From RGEC01 sp964626685 (GTDB lineage Bacteria > Bacteroidota > Bacteroidia > NS11-12g > UBA955): 64,000 bases of DNA. How positions within the stretch are numbered: the first letter of the stretch is position 1; each line of letters begins with the position of its first letter. A program made the translations under genes and the position numbers. The DNA lies in assembly GCA_964626685.1 (NCBI GenBank), contig CAZVJY010000006.1, positions 1-64,000 on the forward strand, in the 5' to 3' direction. Positions 35,576 through 44,290 of the stretch are shown here, piece after piece. The notes below the pieces were generated by a model, which was given only the letters and a program-made list of their open reading frames with translations, made no database searches and was not told where the DNA came from.

Positions 35576-37209
35576 CGTTGATACACTGTTTTTCCCCCAA
35601 TCACGGTGCAGGTAACCCTGGATTTTTTCAGGTTTTTTTCGGGTGCTGTCATTAAATCGGTGTCAAGGACCACAAAATCCGCGTATTTATTGACTTCCAG
35701 CGAACCTTTGTCCTTTTCTTCATGGTTTGCATACGCAGCCCACAATGTCATTCCCAGCAGTGCCTGTTTGCGGGTTAGGGCTCCTTCCGGTTGAAACGGG
35801 GTTTTAACATTGCCTCCGGCATCTTTTCGGGTCACTGCGCTGTAGAAGGTTTTTATCGGAGAGATGTCCTCTACAGGGAAGTCGGTGCCGAGTGCTACCA
35901 GGCCTGCCTGTTTGCAGAGTTCAGCGTAATTATAGGCACCCTGAAGCCTGTTTTCGCAGATGCGGGAAGGTACCCATGGAGCATCGCTGGTAGCATGGGT
36001 AGGTTGCACGCTGGGCACAACGCCATATTTCCCGAACAATTTGAAATCCTTAGGATCCAGTATCTGTGCGTGTTCAATTCTCCATCGCAGCCCTTCATTG
36101 TGGTTGCGCAATTTGCCAAAAACCTGCAAGGCAAGTGCATTGGCACTGTCGCCGATGGCATGCACGCAAACCTGCCAGCTTCTTTGGGAAAGGAAATAGC
36201 AGTATTTTTCAAATTCCTGAAGATTGTTCAACAGCAAGCCTTTGTGGCCGAGTCGGTCGCAGTAGTCTTTTTTCATGAGTGCTCCGCGTGAACCCAGTGC
36301 GCCATCAAGGTAAAATTTTACCGCTCCAACATGCATCATGCCGTTGTTGGTCAGTCCATTTTCTGATACGTAGCCAAAACTCTGCGGAGAGGCGCTTAGC
36401 ATGGCATAAATTCTCAGCTTTAGCTTGTCTTTCTGCTGCAAATGACTGAGATACTTGATATCGTCTGTTGTTAAACCAGCCTCGTCAAGGGTAGTAAGTC
36501 CGGCTGCGTAACACTTATCGGCGCCTTCCACTACTGCGGCGTTCAATTCTGTTTCAGGAAGCGGTGGAACAGCCGCTGATACAAGGTCAACGGCGTTGTC
36601 TATGAGGATTCCGGTAAACTTTCCTTCTTTAAAAATAAACTCGCCGCCTGCTACTTTTTGGTTTACATCCAGTTTAAGTGCATTGATAGCAGCGGTATTG
36701 ATCCATGCGGCATGTCCGTCAATCCTCTTCAGAAACACGGGTGTAGTAGGAAACGCCTTATCCAGCGAGGTCAGTGTAGGGAAGTTTTTGTTTTTCCAGT
36801 CATTTTGATCCCAGCCCCGGCCTACGATCCAGCTTCGCTTGGTAGTTTTGGAAAATTTTTGCAATCGTTTGATAACCTCTTTTTCACTTTTTGTTCCTAC
36901 CAGATCTGACTCTTTCAGCCCTTTGCACCAGGCCAGAAAATGGCAGTGAGCATCAATGAAACCCGGATACAGGAACTGGTTTTTAAAATGAATAGATTTT
37001 GCCTTTGGGTAAAGTGCACGGGCCAGTTCTGCAGGTCCCGTAAAAACAATTTTATCATTCTGAGTAACTACCGATTCCACTATCGATAAAGCCGTGTCGC
37101 CAACATATATCTTTTTTGCAGAATATATGGTTTCCTGTTGTGCAAAGAGTTTGGTCGTTAGACTGAAAGACCAAATAATAATCAATAAAAATGAAATGAT
37201 GCAGCGCAT
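35572..37209 (-). CDS. Exported YtcJ-type amidohydrolase
   Basis: About 545 residues from the ATG at 37209 with signal peptide (MRCIISFLLIIIWSF ... LFAQ). It belongs to the amidohydrolase 3 group: IDAHCHFLAWCKG carries the HxH metal pair, followed by HAIGDSANA, RIEHAQILD and GTDFPVEDISP with the final Asp. YtcJ-like enzymes hydrolyse amide or carbamate bonds; the substrate is unknown. Coupled to the downstream T9SS protein through a 4-nt overlap. Confidence 0.92.
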   Translation of the reverse strand: MRCIISFLLIIIWSFSLTTKLFAQQETIYSAKKIYVGDTALSIVESVVTQNDKIVFTGPAELARALYPKAKSIHFKNQFLYPGFIDAHCHFLAWCKGLKESDLVGTKSEKEVIKRLQKFSKTTKRSWIVGRGWDQNDWKNKNFPTLTSLDKAFPTTPVFLKRIDGHAAWINTAAINALKLDVNQKVAGGEFIFKEGKFTGILIDNAVDLVSAAVPPLPETELNAAVVEGADKCYAAGLTTLDEAGLTTDDIKYLSHLQQKDKLKLRIYAMLSASPQSFGYVSENGLTNNGMMHVGAVKFYLDGALGSRGALMKKDYCDRLGHKGLLLNNLQEFEKYCYFLSQRSWQVCVHAIGDSANALALQVFGKLRNHNEGLRWRIEHAQILDPKDFKLFGKYGVVPSVQPTHATSDAPWVPSRICENRLQGAYNYAELCKQAGLVALGTDFPVEDISPIKTFYSAVTRKDAGGNVKTPFQPEGALTRKQALLGMTLWAAYANHEEKDKGSLEVNKYADFVVLDTDLMTAPEKNLKKSRVTCTVIGGKTVYQR

Positions 37210-37315
37210 AGTGTTTCTTTGTGGTGGTAAAAACAATGCAAATTTGAATAAAAATTCGGCTGTGTACGCAATCTGTCCACAACAATTTGTTCTAACGCTC
37301 GTTTAATCATCTTAC

Positions 37316-38236
37316 ATGACCATAAAATACTTCCAGATCATTACCTTATGGATAGCCGCAGTGCTTTCTTTACTTTTGGCATTTCTTTCAGGAAACACTC
37401 TTTTTGGCGATACATTCATTCGTGTCTTACTTGTTTTTTTTGCTTTTGACATTTTGCTTTTTGCTGGAGTTTCGTCAACCTATTTGCTTAAAGGTGCTAA
37501 GCCTTCTTTCTTTGGTGTTTTCAGGATTTTAGGTGTCACAGGAAGTGTTGTAAACTTGTTTATTGTGTTTAATGCAGCCTTCACAGTTGATGGATACTGG
37601 ACAGAAGAAATAAACGGAATCTTCTTCGTCTGTACCGGTGTTTCGTTTGTGTTCGTGCTCTTCAATTTTATGGAAACTTCAGAACGTTCCCTGGAGAATA
37701 AAAGACAAGCGCAAAAACCCGGGTTTCTGGACTGGTTTTTAATCACAGCTATCCCCATGCTGATTGCCGGTTACGGAATTTTTTCGCTATACAACCAGGA
37801 AACATCCTTAAGCAGTGTGGGTGAGCCGGACTTTGTCTTGCATCCTTCAGATTTGATGGATGCTTTTGAAAAAGATGCTGTAGTGGCTAATCAAAAGTAT
37901 ATAGGTAAAGTAATTCGTTTTTCAGGCTCTGTTGCAGAAATTGCGGGTGAATCATCTATTTTGCTCACACTGAATGCCTGGAAGGAGGGTTATAGTGTAA
38001 ACTGTAACTTTGATATTGCATTGAAGGAAAAACTATCTGCAGTGTTACAAGGCGATTCGGTTTTGTTACAATGCTCATGCAGTGGTTTGAGCGCCCCCGA
38101 AGAAGAAATGTCGCTTTTGTCCGAAACATCTCTGGAAATGACACGTTGTGCCCTCATTGAAAACTATAAAAATGCCCCCAATCTTGGCACAGATGTTGAA
38201 ATGCCCAAAGAAACACGCAAAAAGAAATCCAAATGA
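37316..38236 (+). CDS. Membrane protein with C-terminal OB-fold (tRNA_anti-like)
   Basis: 306 residues. Five hydrophobic segments fill residues 1-165; a soluble domain of about 110 residues follows. The segment AFEKDAVVANQKYIGKVIRF with GSVAEIAGESSILLTL fits the tRNA_anti-like OB-fold family. The tail is very basic (KETRKKKSK). Function unknown. It overlaps the YceI gene by 4 nt (ATGA) and starts the OB-YceI-DUF5777 operon. Confidence 0.78.
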   Translation: MTIKYFQIITLWIAAVLSLLLAFLSGNTLFGDTFIRVLLVFFAFDILLFAGVSSTYLLKGAKPSFFGVFRILGVTGSVVNLFIVFNAAFTVDGYWTEEINGIFFVCTGVSFVFVLFNFMETSERSLENKRQAQKPGFLDWFLITAIPMLIAGYGIFSLYNQETSLSSVGEPDFVLHPSDLMDAFEKDAVVANQKYIGKVIRFSGSVAEIAGESSILLTLNAWKEGYSVNCNFDIALKEKLSAVLQGDSVLLQCSCSGLSAPEEEMSLLSETSLEMTRCALIENYKNAPNLGTDVEMPKETRKKKSK

Positions 38237-38778
38237 AAAATATGTTATTTCTTCTGTCTATGTTAGGTTTTGCAATTGGAACTCAAGCCCAGGTTTATTC
38301 CACTTCTTCAGGAACCATCAAATTCTTCAGCAAAACAACTGCAGAAAATATAAATGCAACAAACAACCAGGTAAAAGCAGCATTGGATGCAAAGACAGGA
38401 AATGTGGAGTTTGCTGTTTCTATCAATAGTTTTTTGTTTAAAAAAGCCTTGATGCAAAAACATTTTCAGGAAAATTACATGGAAAGTGAAAAGTTCCCAA
38501 AAAGCACTTTTAAAGGCAGTATTGCAGAGAATGCCGCAGTTAAATATGGAACTGATGGCGTATATCCGGTAAGTGTGAAAGGTAAACTCACAATGCATGG
38601 CGTTACCAAGGATGTTGTTATTCCCGGAAAAGTTTCTATTTCAGGAAACAAGGCAGCTCTTTCCACAGACTTCAAAGTTTTGCTGGAAGATTACAATATC
38701 AAAGTGCCTGCCAATAATGCTTCACAAATCTCTAAAAGCATTCAAGTAAGCGTAGATTGCACATTGCAAAAGAAATAA
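38233..38778 (+). CDS. YceI family periplasmic protein
   Basis: 181 residues with a signal peptide ending at AIGTQAQ. The lipocalin-like YceI barrel is indicated by GTIKFFSKTTAENINA, KAALDAKTGNVEFAV, FPKSTFKGSI and LTMHGVTKDVVIPG. YceI proteins bind isoprenoid-type lipids; the ligand here is unknown. Overlaps with both neighbours imply coupled expression. Confidence 0.93.
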   Translation: MKNMLFLLSMLGFAIGTQAQVYSTSSGTIKFFSKTTAENINATNNQVKAALDAKTGNVEFAVSINSFLFKKALMQKHFQENYMESEKFPKSTFKGSIAENAAVKYGTDGVYPVSVKGKLTMHGVTKDVVIPGKVSISGNKAALSTDFKVLLEDYNIKVPANNASQISKSIQVSVDCTLQKK

Positions 38779-39638
38779 TGTTATACCGTTTCCGCATACT
38801 GCCGGTATTAGTCTGTGTTTTTATTCCTGCACTACTCGCAGCACAGCAGGATTCAGGTTTTTCACTCTTGGGAGATGAGCCCATACAGCGTATAAAAGTT
38901 GAAAATGCATTTAAAACAACACGTGTAATTAATTTGCAAAGCCTTGAACTAACAGATGCCGGGGTGATGGATGTGAAAATAAACCACCGTTTTGGAGCAG
39001 TGGGGCTGGGCGCATATGAGGCTTTTGGACTCGATAATGCTTCCGTGAGAATCGGGGCTGAATACGGGGTTATTCCCAATTTAGCTGCAAACCTTGGCAG
39101 AAGCAGCCTGGGTAGAATGGTAGATGCTGGTTTGAAATACAGAATTATGCACCAGACTACAGATAATGCAAGGCCCCTAAGTATACTTGTTTATGGGGGA
39201 GCAGCAAGAACAGCAATAGCTATGATGGGTTCTGAATTTGTGTATACTGCTCAATTTATTGCCGGTAGAAAGGAAACCGACCGTTTTTCATGGCAAATCG
39301 CACCTTCTGTAATTAGTGGTAAAACAGGCCAAGTGTTTGCTGTGGGGGTGGGTTTTCGTGAGAAAATTACCCCACGAACTACTTTTAACGCAGAGTATAT
39401 CCCTGTGTTATCCCGACCGAGTGGCCGCGGCAACACAGGCTTTTACAATTCACTATCAATAGGTTTGGATGTGGAAACCGGTGGCCACGTATTTCAATTG
39501 CATTTTACCAATAGTGCCGGCATGGCCGAACCCCAGTTTATTGCCCAAACCAACGGTTCATGGATGGATCGTGGCTTTCGTTTTGGTTTTAACATTAGCC
39601 GGGTATTTACAGTGGTGGATCCGGCAAGATTTCGTTGA
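38778..39638 (+). CDS. DUF5777 family beta-barrel protein
   Basis: About 286 residues from the ATG at 38778, which overlaps the YceI stop by 1 nt (TAATG). The signal peptide ends near ALLAAQQ. The pattern VENAFKTTRVINLQSLEL, MDVKINHRFG and a closing RFGFNISRVFTV with amphipathic strands fits DUF5777, predicted outer-membrane barrels of Bacteroidota. No biochemical role is known. Last gene of the three-gene operon. Confidence 0.88.
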   Translation: MLYRFRILPVLVCVFIPALLAAQQDSGFSLLGDEPIQRIKVENAFKTTRVINLQSLELTDAGVMDVKINHRFGAVGLGAYEAFGLDNASVRIGAEYGVIPNLAANLGRSSLGRMVDAGLKYRIMHQTTDNARPLSILVYGGAARTAIAMMGSEFVYTAQFIAGRKETDRFSWQIAPSVISGKTGQVFAVGVGFREKITPRTTFNAEYIPVLSRPSGRGNTGFYNSLSIGLDVETGGHVFQLHFTNSAGMAEPQFIAQTNGSWMDRGFRFGFNISRVFTVVDPARFR

Positions 39639-39689
39639 ATACCGATTTGGTATGAAAAATTGATAGAAGTGTTGTATTGGGATTTTCTA

Positions 39690-39762
39690 TGCCGCGCCTA
39701 AGGAGCTTAATTTATGTCTGGGTTGCGTGGAAATATGGTGCTGTCCCTAAGGGACTCAAATT
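39690..39762. repeat. Pair of related imperfect palindromes
   Basis: Two similar segments lie 49 nt apart in the intergenic region. GCGCCTAAGGAGC (39694-39706) is an imperfect hairpin and GTCCCTAAGGGAC (39743-39755) a perfect one. Each is preceded by TGC and followed by an AT-rich run. They look like one small dispersed palindromic element present twice. Confidence 0.5.
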
Positions 39763-39828
39763 AAATATATCACACCTTCAATGTTAAATAGATGATACAC
39801 CCAACAGTGCGTCTCTAATGGCATGTTG

Positions 39829-41889
39829 TTAACGTCTTATCAATATTCTGTGGGTTTCCGATAAACTTGAATCGATGATCTTTAAGTGGTATATGCCTTC
39901 GCTGAGATGATGCAGTTCAGCTTTGCACTGCCCATCCTTGCTATTTCCGGAAGCTACGCGCTGTCCTGTGGCTGAGAACAACTCCCACATAAAATTGCGT
40001 TCGGGTTCCAGTGCCATAATGTAAAGTCCGCCATTGGTGGGGTTGGGAAACACTTTCAAAGGAGCTGGATTACTTACCGCACCGGCATTGCTTCTGCATA
40101 CATCACTGTAGCTGATATTGTCATCCATATCTTCCAGGCGAACCCGGTAATAGGCTATCGTTGGCAGCGACTGAAGATCTGTGAAGGAATAGCTTCGCAT
40201 AGTCTGACTATTGCCCGCAGCAGCCACTTCTCCAATACTATGGTAGGCATTCCCGTCTACACTTCGTTCCACCACAAATGCGCGCGTATTGCTTTCCATG
40301 GCTGTGCGCCAACTGAGTTGTGTTGGGCCTTCCTTCGTGGCTTCACAGCCAAAATCAAGCCAGGTAACAGGCAGCAGAATAACATCATCGCCAATAGTAA
40401 ATGGTGAGAAAGTGCCGGTATATCCGTTATACGTAAGGGTGTTTCCAGAAACAGAAGTGGATCCGGTTTGTTTTTGCCACAAAGTGCCATCGTGATGGTA
40501 GAGTTTGTGAGAGGTAATACCGGGGGTCTCTTCACCGTTATTCCAGTTGAATACAAAGTCCACCCCACTACCAGTATTGGGATTTGTTTTTGTAATAAAC
40601 CATGTGCGTTGCACATGAGGTTCCATAACTACCCACCCCCATGTAACATTGTACTGTACCAAATCGCGCACCCGCAGTGAAAAGTCATCGGTTGCGCCGG
40701 TGTTGTTGGTAATACTTACCGGGTTGTAGGCACCGTTGCCCACTGCAAAAACAAAGGTAGAGGTATTGGCAATGTTGCTTTTTAGGGTGCCGCTGCTGTT
40801 GGTTTGGAAATAACTTGCTGAACCCGCGCCGCTAATGGTTCCATTCACAGTTACATCAAAATTGCCCAGAATTACTTTTTTGCCTGAACTGTTAAAATTG
40901 ATGCTGCCAATGGTTTTTGAATTGTCAGGCAGAAGATGATTACTTGCAGCGGAAGAAAAAATGATATCATCACCGGTTGCAGGCACATTGTTTCGTGTCC
41001 AGTTGCTAGCCGTATTCCAATCCGCAGAAGACAATGTACCTGTCCAAAAGTTGCTCATAGTTTCCGTAGAGGAGATGCTGGCAGCATCGCCATTGCCGGA
41101 TCCGCCTCGATATAAGGACCAGTCACTGGTAGTTAAGTGCCCGGCGGAGCTACTGGTGAAGTAATCATTATTCTTTAGGGTGGCTGTTGAAGCCGTGCTA
41201 CCGTAGGTGCCAGCAGGTTGAAAAACCCCACCAAGGCTAAGCTGCCCGAAGGCAGAGTTAAAGCCGTTGCAATCAAATTTGGCGGTGTTGGTGGTAATGT
41301 CCACTGCCGTGTTTAACATGGTTATGGCAAGATTGGTGCGCACCGATCCAGTTCCTGTGAGAGACAATGTGGAAGTTGAACCCATCGCAGCAAGGTGATT
41401 GACTACGAGAGTGCCCCCGGAAACGATGGTGGCCCCGCCATAGGTATTGGCCCCGCTCAGCGTGAGTGTGCCTGATCCAGTCTTGGTAAGCCGGGCACCA
41501 GCTCCGCTGAAGACACCGGAATACGTGGTGCTGCTGCCGTTGCTGCCCACTGTCACGAGGGGTATGCCAGAGGCAGAACCAATGTTACCTGCACCGGCGA
41601 GTGAGCCGGCCGTGAAGTCGAAACCAGCCAGGTTCAGCGTACCCGTCACCGTGAGGTTGCCAGTGGTAATATCCACTGCCGCCGTGAGGGTAATGGTGTG
41701 CCCGGAGGCGATAATTGCGTTATCACCGGCCGAGGGAACTGTGCCGCCCACCCAGGTGGAACCTTGTATCCAGTTTCCACTGGTAGCAGAAGTAATCGTA
41801 GTTTGCGACTTAGCGTTTGATTGAATCATCAAGACCATAGCAAGGACGCTGATATATCGTAACATTCGATTAAAGGTATTTATTTTCAT
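39829..41889 (-). CDS. T9SS-sorted protein with autotransporter-type beta-strand repeat
   Basis: 686 residues. Signal peptide to about residue 28. Residues 30-170 are Gly/Thr/Ser-rich parallel-beta-helix sequence including the autotransporter-associated repeat (LTKTGSGTLTLSGANTYGGA, IVSGGTLVVNH). A second, similar module follows at about 285-360. After a beta-sandwich region with WLDFGCEATKEG, the C-terminus is a type A sorting domain (VFPNPTNGGLYIMALEP ... LSEGIYHLKI). Probably a surface adhesin or polymer-binding protein. It follows the SUMF1-like gene by 23 nt on the same strand. Confidence 0.87.
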   Translation of the reverse strand: MKINTFNRMLRYISVLAMVLMIQSNAKSQTTITSATSGNWIQGSTWVGGTVPSAGDNAIIASGHTITLTAAVDITTGNLTVTGTLNLAGFDFTAGSLAGAGNIGSASGIPLVTVGSNGSSTTYSGVFSGAGARLTKTGSGTLTLSGANTYGGATIVSGGTLVVNHLAAMGSTSTLSLTGTGSVRTNLAITMLNTAVDITTNTAKFDCNGFNSAFGQLSLGGVFQPAGTYGSTASTATLKNNDYFTSSSAGHLTTSDWSLYRGGSGNGDAASISSTETMSNFWTGTLSSADWNTASNWTRNNVPATGDDIIFSSAASNHLLPDNSKTIGSINFNSSGKKVILGNFDVTVNGTISGAGSASYFQTNSSGTLKSNIANTSTFVFAVGNGAYNPVSITNNTGATDDFSLRVRDLVQYNVTWGWVVMEPHVQRTWFITKTNPNTGSGVDFVFNWNNGEETPGITSHKLYHHDGTLWQKQTGSTSVSGNTLTYNGYTGTFSPFTIGDDVILLPVTWLDFGCEATKEGPTQLSWRTAMESNTRAFVVERSVDGNAYHSIGEVAAAGNSQTMRSYSFTDLQSLPTIAYYRVRLEDMDDNISYSDVCRSNAGAVSNPAPLKVFPNPTNGGLYIMALEPERNFMWELFSATGQRVASGNSKDGQCKAELHHLSEGIYHLKIIDSSLSETHRILIRR

Positions 41890-41912
41890 ACACTATTGTG
41901 AGATGTGTTTAA

Positions 41913-43967
41913 TCATTGAGCGGTACGTACCCCGCGAAATCCATACCAGCTGTCCCGAGCTGTTTGTGTAACAGTTGCAGAAGGACGGGCTGAAATGGGC
42001 ATAACAGAAACAGGATTTTGCCAATGGCCCCCACGAAAGCACGATCCGGCAGCTTGTGTTACCCCAATAGTGCCCCCAAATACTGTGTTGGCAATCGTTG
42101 TAGTGGAGTTTCCGTTAATACCCGGCCAGAAATTGACATTGGCGTTGCCTTCTCTCACTAAATTACCATCACCATGTAAACCCGTGAAAGATCTTCCTGC
42201 CTCGTTACCTATGCTTACTGGACGCTCCCATAGGTTGCCACTCATTTCCATAATGCCATAATAGGTAGCTCCTGCGTGTACCCTTGAGGTAGCTGCACCT
42301 GCAAATGCGCCAACCCTAAGCGGGCCTTGTATATTGTTATTAGAAACTGAGTTGGCATTAAGCGTGTTGGTTGTCTCATTGGCTTCTCCGCCATTGGCTA
42401 TAGCATTGGCGCTGGTAGTGGTGGCATTACCCCAGGCATATTCCCAACTAACGGGTGCCTGGTTGCCCCGACAGGCTTTTTCTAATTCCAGTTCCGTCAT
42501 GGGTCTTAATCCTGCCCAATCCATATATGCGCATCCATCCATCCAGCTTAACCAGTTGCAGGCAATCCATTCGCCGTCTGCAGATTCATTGTAATTAGAA
42601 TTTCCATTCAGGTTGCAGCCATAAACAGCAGGCTGAAAGGTTGTAGGGTCGCCTGGTGTTTGTATGTCTATACCACTGCGGAAGGCATTGGTTGAACTTA
42701 AAGCTCCAGTGCCAGCTGCAGAATTTGGTGAAGTAACCGTTCGGCTCACTTGCTGTTGATAGGTAAGCGTGTTTAAAAAATCACGGTATTGGCCTTGTGA
42801 TATTTCATATTTCATACAATAAAAAGCGGCAACGCCTTTTGGGAAAGAGGCCGCCAATGTTGCTTCTAAATCTTCTGGAGCATTTCCAATAGAGTTAGAA
42901 CCGGTTGAAGAAGTTCCCCATAATTTGCCTGCAGCATTGTCAATGCCAAGTGCCGCTTCTGAGGTGATTTCAAAAGGTATGCTATTTGGCGCTGAAATAA
43001 TTACTGTTGGTGCGGATGTGTATCCCGAGCCGGCGTTTGTAACTGTAACCCCTGTAACTGCACCCCCAGATATCGTTGCTGTAGCAGCCGCTCCTGAACC
43101 TCCTCCTCCTGAAATTAAAACTGTCGCGGATGAATAACCTGAACCTCCGAAATTTAAATTGATTGAATTTACTGAACCTCCTGAAATCGAAGCTGTAGCA
43201 GTCGCTGTGGATACTGAACCATCGGTAAAACTACCATTTTCTGTTCCCCTGGTACCTACAAAAAAACTTCCCTGCGGCACATACACCATTTCTATGGCAA
43301 ACACCTGCACACTTACCACGGCTTCATCTGCCACGTTATTGATTCCATAGTTCCAGCGCAGATGGGTATTGTTAAAGTTACATGTGCCGGACCCATTGCT
43401 GCTAAAATAAATAAAGGCTCCGGTGCCATCAGCAGGTACATCTATAATGCTGCCACTTGGAGCTGTATGGCCGGTATTGTTTAAGCGGGCATGTTCCCAA
43501 ATACGACGGCATTGAATACTTGCGCCGCTTAGTGGGGTGAAAGGGGTGGTGCTGACTACAAATTGGGTTGAATTGGTAATGCTGCTTATCACAGTATTGA
43601 CGGCAAAAGCCCCGGTGCCACCGGTAACATGCACCGGCATGCCCACCCGCAGGTTGGCCGTGCTGCTTACTGTAACAGTTGTGCCGCTGCTGCTTGCTCC
43701 GGTGAAGGTGGGGTCTGCGGCTCCCACACGGAACTTGACAAATACCCAGGCGGCATCCCAGTTGGCCGGGCCGGAAGAAATACGCCAGCTATTTTCCCAG
43801 CTGAGGTTAAACTTCACCATGCTAAAGTCGTTTGTCAGATTCTGTCCGGTAATGGATACATTGCTTACATTGATGTTATTTGCATCGGCTCTGTTTATGG
43901 CACATAACCCAATAAACAAGAACAAAATAGGTTTAAATTTTTGTAAGAGCATGGAGTAGCGGTTCAT
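41913..43967 (-). CDS. Mosaic exported SUMF1/FGE-sulfatase-like protein
   Basis: About 684 residues from the ATG at 43967 with a signal peptide. The formylglycine-generating-enzyme-like (C-type lectin) fold is seen in VYVPQGSFFVGTRG, FYCMKYEISQGQYRDFLN, NWLSWMDGCAYMDWAGLRPM and the closing SWYGFRGVRT. Two insertions interrupt it: a TVTVSSTANLRVGMPVHV module (about 43515-43715) and a GSGYSSA/GSGYTSAP repeat (about 42985-43215). There is no sorting domain at the C-terminus. Related exported FGE-like proteins of gliding bacteria act as assembly factors, but no partner is evident here. Confidence 0.85.
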   Translation of the reverse strand: MNRYSMLLQKFKPILFLFIGLCAINRADANNINVSNVSITGQNLTNDFSMVKFNLSWENSWRISSGPANWDAAWVFVKFRVGAADPTFTGASSSGTTVTVSSTANLRVGMPVHVTGGTGAFAVNTVISSITNSTQFVVSTTPFTPLSGASIQCRRIWEHARLNNTGHTAPSGSIIDVPADGTGAFIYFSSNGSGTCNFNNTHLRWNYGINNVADEAVVSVQVFAIEMVYVPQGSFFVGTRGTENGSFTDGSVSTATATASISGGSVNSINLNFGGSGYSSATVLISGGGGSGAAATATISGGAVTGVTVTNAGSGYTSAPTVIISAPNSIPFEITSEAALGIDNAAGKLWGTSSTGSNSIGNAPEDLEATLAASFPKGVAAFYCMKYEISQGQYRDFLNTLTYQQQVSRTVTSPNSAAGTGALSSTNAFRSGIDIQTPGDPTTFQPAVYGCNLNGNSNYNESADGEWIACNWLSWMDGCAYMDWAGLRPMTELELEKACRGNQAPVSWEYAWGNATTTSANAIANGGEANETTNTLNANSVSNNNIQGPLRVGAFAGAATSRVHAGATYYGIMEMSGNLWERPVSIGNEAGRSFTGLHGDGNLVREGNANVNFWPGINGNSTTTIANTVFGGTIGVTQAAGSCFRGGHWQNPVSVMPISARPSATVTQTARDSWYGFRGVRTAQ

Positions 43968-43991
43968 GTTATTATAGTTATAACGTTTGTG

Positions 43992-44024
43992 CAAATGTAC
44001 TTGTTTTTGTGAAATTCATCTCAA
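43992..44024 (-). promoter_or_regulatory. Promoter of the SUMF1-like gene
   Basis: Minus strand TTG (44024-44022), 22-bp spacer, TACATTTG (43999-43992). The predicted leader to the ATG at 43967 is about 20 nt. Confidence 0.7.
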
Positions 44025-44290
44025 AAAGTAAATAAAATTCTAAAATAAAACACACTTTACATTCTAAAATTGTTAACAAGGTGATGATATCATTGGTGAA
44101 TTTATGGTGTTTTTTTCAGACAAACATACTATTTATGCGGGAGGTTTTTACATGGTATTTGCAATGTTAAAACCAAACAACCCTGCAATAATTATAACCT
44201 CAGTCGGCACCTAATTACAAAGAGAGCAGTGCAGTAAAATGTTAATCACGGATTTTTATCCATTAACAGAATAAGTTTTGTAATGGCTTT
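44025..44290. other. AT-rich intergenic region, nothing further recognised
   Basis: This stretch between the SUMF1-like promoter and the GT39 gene stop shows no convincing ORF, hairpin terminator, repeat or RNA. It is more AT-rich than its surroundings. Confidence 0.5.

Noticed and set aside
41447..41824. Open plus-strand frame of 125 codons inside the T9SS autotransporter-like gene
   Set aside because: It is antisense to repetitive Gly/Thr-rich coding sequence; its Val/Pro/Ala-rich translation has no start signal and no family resemblance.
42985..43215. CRISPR-like or satellite repeat
   Set aside because: The repetition is in frame and encodes GSGYTSAP-type protein repeats, without uniform spacers.
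43537..43959. Open plus-strand frame of 140 codons within the SUMF1-like gene
   Set aside because: Mirror-strand artefact of the repetitive insert; no promoter, and the sense frame has clear domain motifs.
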